In this document: positions 1-7,609 of the stretch, piece by piece
Position numbering within the stretch: the stretch's first letter is position 1
How the letters are laid out: every line of letters begins with the position of its first letter
Assembly (NCBI GenBank): GCA_017448185.1
Contig: JAFSLX010000036.1
Coordinates: 1 to 33,198, forward strand
DNA: 33,198 nucleotides
Source of the DNA: Bacteroidales bacterium
GTDB taxonomy: Bacteria; Bacteroidota; Bacteroidia; Bacteroidales; P3
Direction of reading: 5' to 3'
The notes under the pieces: model-generated
What the model was told of the DNA's origin: nothing
What the model saw: only the letters and a program-made list of their open reading frames with translations
Database searches by the model: none
Made by a program: the position numbers and the translations under genes

Positions 1-60
1 CGTTGTTCAGTCGTTGTTCAGTCAAACACTGAACAACGACTGAACAACGACCGAACAACG
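1..60. repeat. Palindromic tandem 11-bp repeat element, copy 1 (cut by window start)
   Basis: Two CGTTGTTCAGT units (1-22), a 5-nt CAAAC loop (23-27) and two complementary ACTGAACAACG units (28-49) form a perfect 22-bp stem. A further degenerate unit follows at 50-60, so a matching left-hand unit probably lies outside the window. It sits 28 nt beyond the stop codon of the leftward gene at 89-799. The same element recurs at 13780-13860 and 33142-33198. Confidence 0.9.
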
Positions 61-88
61 GACGGAGAAGGGACTGTGGGAAAGAAGG

Positions 89-799
89 TTAGGACGGTAG
101 TGTTTGCCGTGAGACGAAGGCAAGTTCATCGAGGATAAAGCGCCGTATCATTTCGCGTTTGTCTTTGCTGCGGCAGCGGTTGCTTTTGATGGCGGCAGGG
201 TAGGGGTGGCCGTCGGCGTCGAGGAAGAGGGCGCAGAGGGTGTGCCATTTCTGACGTTCGCCGCCGGCGCAGTGGATGAGTTGCATGTGCCACAGGGTGT
301 CGACCATGTAGTTGAGCTGGCTGCTGTCGCCGAGCCACTTGACCCATGGCTGGGGCGTGCTGCGCTCGGTGTCGTTGAGCATCAGGCCGAAGCCGCGGCG
401 GAGTGCGTCCTGCTGCTCCATGCTGCTGTCGATAAGCCCGCCCGTGGCCAGGCGGCGGATGCCGTCGCGCAGGTGTTCTGCACGTACGCCGAGGCGGTCG
501 CCCGTCCACATGAAATGGCGCTGGGCGAAGGGCGATGGCGCGGTCGGCGGCGTGTCGGGACTTGTCGCCGAATCGCCGCTTGTGGGAATCTTGGCCGCAA
601 TGCGACGTTCACGCTCGAGGATGCGGCTGATGCGCTCGGCTTCGTCGAGGCATTTTTCGGCCCACGTTGCATCGGGATACTGGCGGTAGAAGTCGAGCCA
701 CAGCTGGCGCTGTCGCTCGAGCGGGACACGGCGTTGTGTCATCGCATGCGACAAAACCGCCACCTCTGCGGGAAACATTTCCCCGCAGCACTTCACCAT
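89..799 (-). CDS. Hypothetical protein, 236 aa
   Basis: I do not recognise the family. The open frame reaches 940, but the ATG at 797-799 (protein beginning MVKCCGEMF) is the likelier start because a strong promoter at 872-903 would begin transcription near 868, downstream of the upstream candidate. The protein is soluble and basic-rich: a helical, charged N-terminal half, then a Ser/Pro/Thr linker around residues 72-90, then a conserved-looking C-terminal half rich in Trp, Arg and Leu. No signal peptide or membrane segment is seen. It is divergent from the helix-turn-helix gene at 1102 across about 300 bp. Both look like accessory genes. No function is offered. Confidence 0.6.
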   Translation of the reverse strand: MVKCCGEMFPAEVAVLSHAMTQRRVPLERQRQLWLDFYRQYPDATWAEKCLDEAERISRILERERRIAAKIPTSGDSATSPDTPPTAPSPFAQRHFMWTGDRLGVRAEHLRDGIRRLATGGLIDSSMEQQDALRRGFGLMLNDTERSTPQPWVKWLGDSSQLNYMVDTLWHMQLIHCAGGERQKWHTLCALFLDADGHPYPAAIKSNRCRSKDKREMIRRFILDELAFVSRQTLPS

Positions 800-871
800 T
801 GGTTTGTAAACGCCAGAGGGATTGGTGTTTAGTGAAGTATTGACCGAATATGTTCCATAGTTCTCGACATT

Positions 872-903
872 GCAAAGATAGTGTTTTTTTTCGCATCGGC
901 AAA
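872..903 (-). promoter_or_regulatory. Bacteroidetes-type promoter for the 236-aa gene
   Basis: Reading leftward, TTTG (903-900), exactly 19 nt, then TATCTTTGC (880-872). This matches the TTTG-N19-TAnnTTTG consensus of the primary sigma factor of Bacteroidetes. The expected leader to the ATG at 799 is about 70 nt. Confidence 0.75.
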
Positions 904-1039
904 GGTTTTTGTGAAAAAAATTGACGCTTTGTTGACGCAAAGTTTTCGATGTTTGGCGATGGATTGCCAGGCGATTGGTGGCAAAGTTTGCGGAATGTTG
1001 ATTGTCAGCAGGTTGTATTCGACGATTGGGCGTGGTTTG

Positions 1040-1048
1040 TACTTTTGC
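1040..1048 (+). promoter_or_regulatory. -7 box upstream of the helix-turn-helix gene
   Basis: TACTTTTGC matches the TAnnTTTG -7 element. No TTTG lies at the ideal distance; the nearest TTG is at 1013-1015, too far upstream. The leader to 1102 would be about 50 nt. Confidence 0.45.
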
Positions 1049-1101
1049 ATCCGAGTTTGTTGCAACAGACCAATGGTTAAACTTTAAAAAACGAAAACAT
1101 C

Positions 1102-1539
1102 ATGACAAAACAAGAAATCGAGAACCTGCTCCATGTGCTGGGGTTGGACTATGAAGCCGAACCGTCGTTGATATACGTGTTTTATGCCACTGCCGACGGA
1201 CGTATTGACAATTTCTCTATCAGTGTGCGTCGCGGCCGAAGCATGAGCGACGAGGAAATCACTGGGTTGATGGCACATGAGTACCCCGCCACGCGGGGTG
1301 GCCGCATTGTGGGCATTGAGCGGCAGGAAGGGCGGTTTGTCGAGTGGCTCGACCACATCGACGTGTGCCGAATGCTGAAAATATCGTATCGCACGCTGCA
1401 ACGGCTGGTGAAGCGCGGTGTGTTGAAACCAATGCGTATGGGTCGCCGTATGTATTTCGACCATAGGGAGATAGATCGTGCCATTCGTGCCAATATGATA
1501 CAGGAGAACGGCCGGGTTGACAAAACGGCTTTTTTTTGA
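1102..1539 (+). CDS. Helix-turn-helix DNA-binding protein, 145 aa
   Basis: The C-terminal part (about residues 90-135) reads as an excisionase/MerR-like HTH_17 domain: a helix ending in CRMLKISYRTLQRLVKRG, then the wing-like KPMRMGRRMYF and a final helix with a conserved Asp/Glu pattern. The first 85 residues are an unrecognised domain. Such small HTH proteins in Bacteroidetes often belong to mobile or conjugative regions, but no integrase, relaxase or transposase is present here. It probably binds DNA; its target is unknown. It lies between a divergent unknown gene and tRNA-Glu. Confidence 0.7.
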   Translation: MTKQEIENLLHVLGLDYEAEPSLIYVFYATADGRIDNFSISVRRGRSMSDEEITGLMAHEYPATRGGRIVGIERQEGRFVEWLDHIDVCRMLKISYRTLQRLVKRGVLKPMRMGRRMYFDHREIDRAIRANMIQENGRVDKTAFF

Positions 1540-1565
1540 AGTGAAAAATGAAGAATGAAAGATGA
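1538..1565 (+). repeat. Degenerate 7-bp tandem tract
   Basis: Four 7-bp units (GAAGTGA, AAAATGA, AGAATGA, AAGATGA) begin at the stop codon of the helix-turn-helix gene and run into the intergenic region. The tract belongs to the window-wide class described in the findings. Confidence 0.6.
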
Positions 1566-1634
1566 GCGTCGGATTGGCGGCGTGAATTTTTTGTGCTGAT
1601 TTACAATGCGGTGAAACTTTTTTTTGAAAAATAT

Positions 1635-1666
1635 TTTGCCAGTTCAAAAAATGTTTGTACTTTTGC
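1635..1666 (+). promoter_or_regulatory. Promoter of tRNA-Glu
   Basis: TTTG at 1635-1638, exactly 19 nt, then TACTTTTGC at 1658-1666. The mature tRNA begins 35 nt downstream of the -7 box. Confidence 0.8.
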
Positions 1667-1701
1667 ACCCGATTTCGCGAGTGAAATCGTCCACAAAAGT
1701 T

Positions 1702-1778
1702 GCCGCATTCGTCTAGTGGTCCAGGACATCTGCCTCTCACGCAGAAGATCATGAGTTCGACTCTCATATGCGGTACCA
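1702..1778 (+). tRNA. tRNA-Glu (anticodon CTC)
   Basis: A full cloverleaf can be drawn: acceptor GCCGCAT with ATGCGGT (closing with a G-U pair), a D arm GTCT/GGAC, an anticodon stem TCTGC/GCAGA around the loop CTCTCAC giving anticodon CTC, a variable loop AGATC and a T arm ATGAG/CTCAT with loop TTCGACT. The discriminator is A and CCA (1776-1778) is encoded. It decodes GAG. It is transcribed on its own, with promoter and terminator directly flanking it. Confidence 0.95.
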
Positions 1779-1804
1779 AAGCCTCCGGAAAACGGAGGCT
1801 TTTT
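1779..1804 (+). terminator. Intrinsic terminator after tRNA-Glu
   Basis: A 9-bp stem AAGCCTCCG/CGGAGGCTT with loop GAAAA starts immediately after the CCA end and runs into TTTTT. Confidence 0.85.
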
Positions 1805-1837
1805 CATTTCTTTTTTTATTGTTTCTCTTTTTTTTCG

Positions 1838-1846
1838 TATCTTTGC
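1838..1846 (+). promoter_or_regulatory. Promoter -7 box for truA
   Basis: TATCTTTGC lies only 10 nt before the truA ATG at 1857, so the expected 5' leader is about 5-8 nt and there is no Shine-Dalgarno sequence. A partial TTG -33 element is at 1819-1821 with short spacing. Confidence 0.65.
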
Positions 1847-1856
1847 ATTTTTAATT

Positions 1857-2633
1857 ATGGGACGTTATTTCATACATCTGGCCTATAACGGAGCGGGTTA
1901 CTGCGGTTGGCAGACCCAGCCGGGACTACCGACTGTGCAGCAGACCTTGGAAGAGGCGCTGGGTACCCTGCTGCGGCAGAAAATCGCGGTGGTGGGTTGC
2001 GGACGTACTGATACCGGTGTGCATGCCAGCGACTTCTATGCGCACTTTGTTCTGGATGAAGAATTGAAAATGAAGGGCGAGGAATTGACTTTCAAGATGA
2101 ATTCTTTTCTGCCTCCCGACATTGCCATCTATGGAATTTTCCCTGTGGCCGACAATGCACATGCACGGTTCGATGCCACAGCCCGCACCTACCAGTATCA
2201 TGTGAGCGACCGTCGATTGCCGTTCCGCCAGGGGCAGTACTGCCGTATATACTTCAAGCCCGACATCGAGAAGATGAACGAGGCGGCTCGTTTGCTGATG
2301 CAGTACGACGACTTTACCAGTTTCGCTAAACTTCACACACAGGTGAAAACCAATATCTGTCATCTTTCGCATGCAGAGTGGACGGAAGAAGAAGGGGGCT
2401 GGGTGTTCACTATACGCAGCAACCGTTTTCTTCGCAATATGGTAAGGAGCGTGACAGGTACGCTGCTCGACGTGGGACGTGGCAAACTGAGCATTGACGG
2501 ATTGAGAGAGATAGTCGAGAAAAAGGACCGCTGTGCTGCCGGTGTAAGTATGCCGGCCTGTGGATTGTTTTTGACCAAGGTGGAATATCCCCAAGAAACT
2601 TTAGAAAACCAAAAAAAACATGAAATACATTGA
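1857..2633 (+). CDS. truA: tRNA pseudouridine(38-40) synthase TruA
   Basis: This enzyme isomerises uridines 38-40 in the anticodon stem-loop of many tRNAs. The catalytic motif GRTDTGVHA is at residues 49-57 with the nucleophile Asp52. MNSFLPPDI, RFDATARTYQYH and FLRNMVRSVTGTLLDVGRG are the expected downstream motifs. At 258 aa it has the usual length. It is the first gene of a rightward run and its 3' end overlaps prmA by 14 nt. The LDEELKMKGEELT stretch before the FLPPDI motif is encoded by a degenerate 7-bp periodic tract (2055-2089). Confidence 0.96.
   Translation: MGRYFIHLAYNGAGYCGWQTQPGLPTVQQTLEEALGTLLRQKIAVVGCGRTDTGVHASDFYAHFVLDEELKMKGEELTFKMNSFLPPDIAIYGIFPVADNAHARFDATARTYQYHVSDRRLPFRQGQYCRIYFKPDIEKMNEAARLLMQYDDFTSFAKLHTQVKTNICHLSHAEWTEEEGGWVFTIRSNRFLRNMVRSVTGTLLDVGRGKLSIDGLREIVEKKDRCAAGVSMPACGLFLTKVEYPQETLENQKKHEIH
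2055..2089 (+). repeat. Degenerate 7-bp tandem tract inside truA
   Basis: Five 7-bp steps (GATGAAG, AATTGAA, AATGAAG, GGCGAGG, AATTGAC) encode a charged loop in front of the conserved FLPPDI motif. It is the most degenerate tract of the class and could be chance. Confidence 0.35.
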
Positions 2634-3450
2634 AGTAACTATTATGATGGACGATACGGGCATGTTTCGCGACATGCTGGTAGACACATTGGGCAACGAG
2701 GGCCCGTACGAGAGTTTTGTGGAAACTAAAGATGGGTTGAAAGCATACGTCCAGGCCGATAAATACGACCCCGGATATTTGGCCGTCGTGGCGGAAACAT
2801 TTCCCTTACCGCTGAAATACAATGCAGTGGAGATGGAGGACAAAAACTGGAACGAGGAGTGGGAGAAGGGACACGAGGCTGTGCTGGTCAGGTACGACGG
2901 TGGCTCGATATGGGTCCGAGCACCGTTCCACCCCCATCGTACGGATGTTGACTATGAGCTGATTATCGAGCCCAAAATGAGTTTTGGCACGGCACACCAT
3001 CCTACGACCTATATGATGCTAAGCTATGTGGCTGAAATTGTGATGAAAGGGAAACGGGTGCTCGACATGGGCTGTGGCACTGCAGTGCTGGGCATATTGG
3101 CCAAAATGCGAGGCGCAGAGTATGTGGAGGGTATTGACATTGACGAATGGGCCTTTGCCAATGCCCGTGAAAATGCAGCTTCAAACAATGTCGAGATTAC
3201 GCTCAAACTTGGGGGAGCACCAGCAATAGAAGGTAAGTTTGATGTCATTTTGGCCAATATCAACCGAAACATCCTTCAAGCCGATATGGAACACTATGTC
3301 GATGCACTTTTACCGGGCGGTGCGTTGTTGCTCAGTGGTTTCTATCAGGCTGACGACGGCGTGCTGATAGCACAGGCCAACAAGTTGGGACTTACCTTGA
3401 AGGACAAGAAAACAAGAGAAAACTGGTCGGCATTGCATTTGGAAAAATGA
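2620..3450 (+). CDS. prmA: Ribosomal protein L11 methyltransferase PrmA
   Basis: PrmA trimethylates ribosomal protein L11 using S-adenosylmethionine. The SAM-binding motif VLDMGCGTAVLGI is at about residues 147-159. The family signature before it (PKMSFGTAHHPTT, about 118-130) and the NINRNIL sequence that replaces the usual NPPY motif are both present. The 276-aa protein has an N-terminal substrate-recognition domain of about 115 residues. It overlaps truA by 14 nt and topB by 4 nt (ATGA), which suggests translational coupling. Confidence 0.95.
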   Translation: MKYIEVTIMMDDTGMFRDMLVDTLGNEGPYESFVETKDGLKAYVQADKYDPGYLAVVAETFPLPLKYNAVEMEDKNWNEEWEKGHEAVLVRYDGGSIWVRAPFHPHRTDVDYELIIEPKMSFGTAHHPTTYMMLSYVAEIVMKGKRVLDMGCGTAVLGILAKMRGAEYVEGIDIDEWAFANARENAASNNVEITLKLGGAPAIEGKFDVILANINRNILQADMEHYVDALLPGGALLLSGFYQADDGVLIAQANKLGLTLKDKKTRENWSALHLEK

Positions 3451-5345
3451 TAGTTTGCATTGCAGAGAAACCGAGTGTGGCGAAAGAAATTGCCAAAGTG
3501 CTGGGTGCCAACACCCCGCATGATGGGTACATCGAGGGCAACGGCTATCAGGTCACGTGGACCTTCGGCCATCTCTGCACCTTGAAAGAGCCTCAAGACT
3601 ACTGCGACCAATGGAAGCGGTGGAGCCTTGGTTCGTTGCCCATCATCCCACAGCGCTTTGGCATCAAACTCATCGAAAACCAAGGCTACGAGAAACAATT
3701 CAAAACCATTGAACGACTTATGCAATCCGCCGACAGCATTATCAATTGTGGTGATGCCGGGCAGGAGGGAGAGCTCATCCAGCGTTGGGTGATGCAAAAA
3801 GCGCGTGCCAAATGCCCCGTACAGAGGCTCTGGGTTTCCTCCCTTACCGAAGAGGCCATACGCGAGGCGTTTGCGCAATTGAAGCCCCAAGACGAATACC
3901 AGAGCCTCTACGAAGCAGGTCTCTGTCGTGCTATCGGCGATTGGCTGCTCGGCATGAATGCCACGCGACTCTACACCATCCGCTTCGCTCAGGCCAAAGG
4001 TCAGGTGCTTAGCATCGGGCGTGTGCAGACCCCCACGTTGGCCATGATCGTCAACCGCCACTTCGAGATAAAGAATTTTAAGCCAGAACGATACTGGGTT
4101 CTATCTACCGTATATCGTGATACGTTGTTTACATTGCAGCAATCCGAAAAGAAAGAAGAAGAGGAGGCTGTTGCGCAGGATAGTAAAGGACGCATTAAAT
4201 CAGAAGAGGAAGCCAAGCAAGCTTTTGAACTCATCAGGGATAGACCCTTCGAGGTTACATCTATATCTCAAAAGAATGGTACGGAGGCACCACCACGACT
4301 ATTCGACCTTACTTCTCTTCAGGTGGAGTGTAACAAGAAGTTCTCATTCTCGGCTGATGATACCTTGAAATATATCCAAAGCCTTTACGAGAAAAAATTC
4401 ACCACCTACCCACGTGTTGATACCACATACCTGCCCGATGACATCTATTCCAAATGTCCTTCAATCCTACAGGGGCTCGCTCCTTATCGTCCGTTGATAG
4501 AACCGCTTATGGGGAAGGTGCTAAATAAAAGCAAAAAGGTGTTTGACTCTTCGAAAGTCACCGACCACCATGCTATCATACCGACGGGGGTAAACCCGAC
4601 CAATGGAGACATGACATACAACGAAAAGCGTGTATTTGACCTTATCGTAAGACATTTTATTGCTGTATTTTATCCTGATTGTAAATTCTCTTCAACAACG
4701 GTCTTGGGTCAGGTTGAGATAGCCCCTAAAGAAGGCAAGAAAAAAGGGGAGAAAGTGGTGTTCAAAGCCACAGGTAAGCAGATTCTGGATCATGGGTGGC
4801 ATGATGTATTCGCCTGGGGACATCAGACCTCAGGTAACCAATCTGACGCATCTGATAAGGCAGACCAATCCGACGAAGAAAAGACGTTGCCTATTTTTAG
4901 TAAAGGAGAAAGAGGCCCCCATACACCAACATTGGCCGAGAAATGGACCACGCCCCCGAAGCCTTATACTGAGGCCACGCTGCTGCGTGCCATGGAGACC
5001 GCTGGCAAGACGGTGGAGAACGAGGAGTTGCGCGATGCACTCAAGGCCAACGGTATAGGACGTCCTTCGACTCGCGCCGCCATCATTGAGACGCTTTTCA
5101 AACGGCAATATATCAGCAAGGTGCGCAAGAGTCTCGAACCTACGCCTACGGGCATTGCCCTTGTTGGTGTGATACAAGAGGAATTGCTCAAAAGCGCAGA
5201 ACTTACTGGACAATGGGAAAAAAAATTGCGTGACATTGAAGCTCACAAATACAATCCACATCAATTCATCGAAGAATTGAAACAAATGGTGTACCAGATT
5301 GTGCAGGAGGTGATGGCCGATGGCACTCGTCGCATGACATTTTAA
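3447..5345 (+). CDS. topB: DNA topoisomerase III
   Basis: A type IA topoisomerase that relaxes and decatenates single-stranded DNA intermediates. The N-terminal Toprim motif AEKPSVAKEIAKVLG is at residues 6-20, the metal-binding CGDAGQEGELI at 101-111, SIGRVQTPTLAMI at 189-201, and the active-site tyrosine is Tyr321 in FTTYPRVDT. GIGRPSTRAAIIETL near the C-terminus is typical. At 632 aa it lacks a C-terminal zinc-finger extension. Residues about 459-476, just before LPIFSKGERGPH, come from a 9-bp tandem tract (4821-4874) inserted in a normally variable linker. The ATG overlaps the prmA stop. Confidence 0.96.
   Translation: MIVCIAEKPSVAKEIAKVLGANTPHDGYIEGNGYQVTWTFGHLCTLKEPQDYCDQWKRWSLGSLPIIPQRFGIKLIENQGYEKQFKTIERLMQSADSIINCGDAGQEGELIQRWVMQKARAKCPVQRLWVSSLTEEAIREAFAQLKPQDEYQSLYEAGLCRAIGDWLLGMNATRLYTIRFAQAKGQVLSIGRVQTPTLAMIVNRHFEIKNFKPERYWVLSTVYRDTLFTLQQSEKKEEEEAVAQDSKGRIKSEEEAKQAFELIRDRPFEVTSISQKNGTEAPPRLFDLTSLQVECNKKFSFSADDTLKYIQSLYEKKFTTYPRVDTTYLPDDIYSKCPSILQGLAPYRPLIEPLMGKVLNKSKKVFDSSKVTDHHAIIPTGVNPTNGDMTYNEKRVFDLIVRHFIAVFYPDCKFSSTTVLGQVEIAPKEGKKKGEKVVFKATGKQILDHGWHDVFAWGHQTSGNQSDASDKADQSDEEKTLPIFSKGERGPHTPTLAEKWTTPPKPYTEATLLRAMETAGKTVENEELRDALKANGIGRPSTRAAIIETLFKRQYISKVRKSLEPTPTGIALVGVIQEELLKSAELTGQWEKKLRDIEAHKYNPHQFIEELKQMVYQIVQEVMADGTRRMTF
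4821..4874 (+). repeat. Degenerate 9-bp tandem tract inside topB
   Basis: Six 9-bp units; the last four (CAATCTGAC, GCATCTGAT, AAGGCAGAC, CAATCCGAC) are clearest. They encode a Gln/Ser/Asp-rich linker (about residues 459-476) in front of the conserved C-terminal region. Confidence 0.6.
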
Positions 5346-5360
5346 ATTATTTTTATTTAG

Positions 5361-5374
5361 GTATAATATTATAC
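5361..5374. promoter_or_regulatory. 14-bp perfect palindrome GTATAATATTATAC
   Basis: A perfect 14-bp palindrome in the 52-nt gap between topB and the YggS-type gene, 24 nt before the next ATG. It could be an operator or part of an AT-rich promoter; no consensus -7 box is visible. Low complexity makes chance possible. Confidence 0.3.
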
Positions 5375-5397
5375 GACAACTTGCGTTTAAGAAAGAT

Positions 5398-6075
5398 ATG
5401 ATTGCTGAGAACATAGCAAAAATTAAAAACACGCTGCCCGAAGGAGTTGGACTGATTGCTGTAAGTAAACTGAAGTCTGTAGAGGACATCATGGAGGCTT
5501 ATAATGCAGGTCAGCGCTTGTTTGGCGAAAATTATGCCACCGAACTGCGCGACAAGGCTGCTGTGCTGCCGAAAGATATTGAATGGCATTTTATAGGTCA
5601 CCTGCAAGGCAAGCAGTTAAAATATTACATTCCCTTTGTGAGCATGATTCATGGCGTGGACAGCATAGAACATCTCCAAGAGGTGGAACGGGCAGCAGCC
5701 AAAGTCGACCGAGTTGTCGATGTATTGCTGCAAGTGCATGTGGCAAAGGAGGAAACCAAGTTTGGTTTTGCTCCGGAAGACCTTGACGAACCTGACGAAC
5801 TGGCTCAACTCTCATTGCCCCATGTTCGCATTCGTGGATTGATGGGAATGGCTTCAAATACTGAGGATAAGGAACGTGTGCGGGCCGACTTCCGTGCAGT
5901 AAAAAACTTTTTTGGGAAGCTCAAGAAGCAGGCATTCGACAATAAATCTTACTTCGACACCATTTCGATGGGAATGAGCCACGACTATCAAATTGCGATA
6001 GAAGAAGGTGCGACACTTGTTCGCATTGGTAGTTCTATCTTTGGCGCACGTGATTATTCAAAGTTAAAACAATAA
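5398..6075 (+). CDS. YggS/PROSC-family PLP-homeostasis protein
   Basis: A pyridoxal-phosphate-binding protein of the YggS family, which buffers PLP and has no confirmed catalytic activity. Lys24 in the LIAVSKLKS motif is the expected Schiff-base lysine. FGENYATEL, EWHFIGHLQGKQLKY, HGVDSI, KFGF, RGLMGMAS and the final SMGMSHDYQIAIEEGATLVRIGSSIFGAR are family hallmarks. At 225 aa it has the usual length. A short 9-bp tract at 5782-5808 encodes DEPDELAQ. Its stop lies 5 nt before the next gene. Confidence 0.93.
   Translation: MIAENIAKIKNTLPEGVGLIAVSKLKSVEDIMEAYNAGQRLFGENYATELRDKAAVLPKDIEWHFIGHLQGKQLKYYIPFVSMIHGVDSIEHLQEVERAAAKVDRVVDVLLQVHVAKEETKFGFAPEDLDEPDELAQLSLPHVRIRGLMGMASNTEDKERVRADFRAVKNFFGKLKKQAFDNKSYFDTISMGMSHDYQIAIEEGATLVRIGSSIFGARDYSKLKQ
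5782..5808 (+). repeat. Short 9-bp tandem tract inside the YggS-family gene
   Basis: Three 9-bp units (CTTGACGAA, CCTGACGAA, CTGGCTCAA) encode a loop between the KFGF and RGLMGMAS motifs. Confidence 0.4.
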
Positions 6076-6080
6076 TAGCC

Positions 6081-6965
6081 ATGCAAATATTTGAAAAGAG
6101 TAAAAATATCATCATCTCCTATGTTATAATCACATTGGGTCTGATGCTTTACACTTTCGGTTGGTCGGCCTTTATGTTGCCGATGAGAATCGTGGGTGGA
6201 GGTGTGAGTGGTCTTTCGGCCATCCTCTATTACGCAGTCGGCATTCATGTGCCCATTGGTGTGCTTAATTTCATTTTCAACGCCATTCTTGTGGCTATTG
6301 GATTCAAAATACTCGGTTCGAAATTTGGAGCCAATACCATCTATGGAATCATAGTCTCGTCACTGTGTTTTATATTGTGGCAACAAGTGCTTCATGTCGA
6401 TTCATGGTTTGATGTGGAACACTTCGGTGTATTCATGTGTGCTGTTCTTGGTGGTGCATGCTGTGGTGCAGGCATTGGACTTAGTTTCATCATGGGTGGC
6501 AATAGTGGCGGCACCGATATCATTGCTCTCATTGTTTGCAAGTACCATAATATTTCTCCAGGCCGCGTTATAATGCTTATTGACATTGTCATTATTGGAT
6601 GTTCCTTTTTTGTAAGCCATAAACTCGACAACGTCATTTGCGGCTATATCGTCATGGTTGTCATGACTTATGTCCTCGACATGGTGCTCGACGGCAATAA
6701 GCAGAGTTATCAGATAATGGTATTCTCGTTGAAAAATGAAGAGATTGGTGCGGCTGTTACCAAGGAAGTTGGCCGCGGTGCCACACTGCTTGACGCAGAA
6801 GGCTGCTTCACCAAACAGAATCAAAAGGTACTCCTTATGATGGTACACCGTACCGATAAAGCCCATGTTATGCAAATTATACATCGCATTGACGAGAATG
6901 CTTTTATATCGGTAAACAAAGCACAAGGCGTATATGGTAAAAACTTCGAAAAACTGAAATTGTAA
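6081..6965 (+). CDS. YitT family integral membrane protein
   Basis: The N-terminal two thirds contain five or six hydrophobic segments (about residues 12-32, 40-70, 78-98, 110-130, 145-165, 170-190), with the family motif GGVSGLSAI at 39-47 and the Gly-rich GLSFIMGGNSGGTDIIAL. The C-terminal 80 residues form the soluble DUF2179 domain (GATLLDAEGCFTKQNQKVLL). The family is widespread and its transport or sensing role is unknown. It sits between the YggS-type gene and rpe, its stop overlapping the rpe start by 1 nt (TAATG). Confidence 0.92.
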   Translation: MQIFEKSKNIIISYVIITLGLMLYTFGWSAFMLPMRIVGGGVSGLSAILYYAVGIHVPIGVLNFIFNAILVAIGFKILGSKFGANTIYGIIVSSLCFILWQQVLHVDSWFDVEHFGVFMCAVLGGACCGAGIGLSFIMGGNSGGTDIIALIVCKYHNISPGRVIMLIDIVIIGCSFFVSHKLDNVICGYIVMVVMTYVLDMVLDGNKQSYQIMVFSLKNEEIGAAVTKEVGRGATLLDAEGCFTKQNQKVLLMMVHRTDKAHVMQIIHRIDENAFISVNKAQGVYGKNFEKLKL

Positions 6966-7609
6966 TGAAAATGATTTCCCCTTCGTTGCTAAGTGCTGAC
7001 TTCGGCAACTTGCAACGCGATATAGAAATGTTGAACCAGAGCGAATGCGACTGGCTGCACGTCGATGTCATGGATGGCATCTTTGTCCCCAACATCTCCT
7101 TTGGCCAACCCATTGTTAAGCATATAAAAAAGCATGCACAGAAACCTCTCGATGTACACCTGATGATTATGGATCCGGGACGTTATGTGCAAGACTTCCG
7201 TGATTCAGGGGCTGATATCCTAACAATCCATTACGAAGCTTGTCATCATCACGACCGTGTGCTTCACGCCATCCACGATGCAGGTATGAAGGCCGGTGTG
7301 GTCCTTAATCCGTCGTCGCCAGTCAGCCTGCTTGAAGATATTATACAGGAATCTGACCTCGTATTGCTGATGAGTGTTAATCCGGGTTTTGGTGGACAGA
7401 AGTTTATCGAAAACACTTACAATAAAGTACGTCAGTTACGTGAACTGTGTAACCGCAAGAATCCGCAATGCCTCATTGAGATTGACGGAGGAGTAAACCT
7501 TCAAAATGCTCCTTTGCTTTTTGAGGTTGGAGCCGATGTGCTTGTGGCAGGTAATGCTGTGTTCAAAAGCGATAATCCGATAGAGACAATTCGTTTGATG
7601 AAAACATGA
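6965..7609 (+). CDS. rpe: Ribulose-phosphate 3-epimerase
   Basis: Interconverts D-ribulose 5-phosphate and D-xylulose 5-phosphate in the pentose phosphate pathway. Family motifs: SPSLLSADFGNL at the N-terminus, HVDVMDGIFVPNISFG with metal-binding His and the catalytic Asp, DVHLMI, MSVNPGFGGQKFI, EIDGGVN and the phosphate-binding VAGNAVF. At 214 aa it is a standard TIM barrel. It overlaps its upstream neighbour by 1 nt and its downstream neighbour by 4 nt (ATGA). Confidence 0.97.
   Translation: MKMISPSLLSADFGNLQRDIEMLNQSECDWLHVDVMDGIFVPNISFGQPIVKHIKKHAQKPLDVHLMIMDPGRYVQDFRDSGADILTIHYEACHHHDRVLHAIHDAGMKAGVVLNPSSPVSLLEDIIQESDLVLLMSVNPGFGGQKFIENTYNKVRQLRELCNRKNPQCLIEIDGGVNLQNAPLLFEVGADVLVAGNAVFKSDNPIETIRLMKT

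Noticed and set aside
206..832. Rightward open frame of 208 codons
   Set aside because: It overlaps the leftward gene at 89-799, which has a consensus promoter and coding-like composition; the rightward frame starts without a promoter and reads as low-complexity Ala/Val.
1702..1857. tRNA-Glu as an integration site for a mobile element covering 89-1539
   Set aside because: Elements usually insert at the tRNA 3' end, but here the 3' side is followed by a terminator and the truA promoter, and no integrase or second tRNA-end copy is visible.
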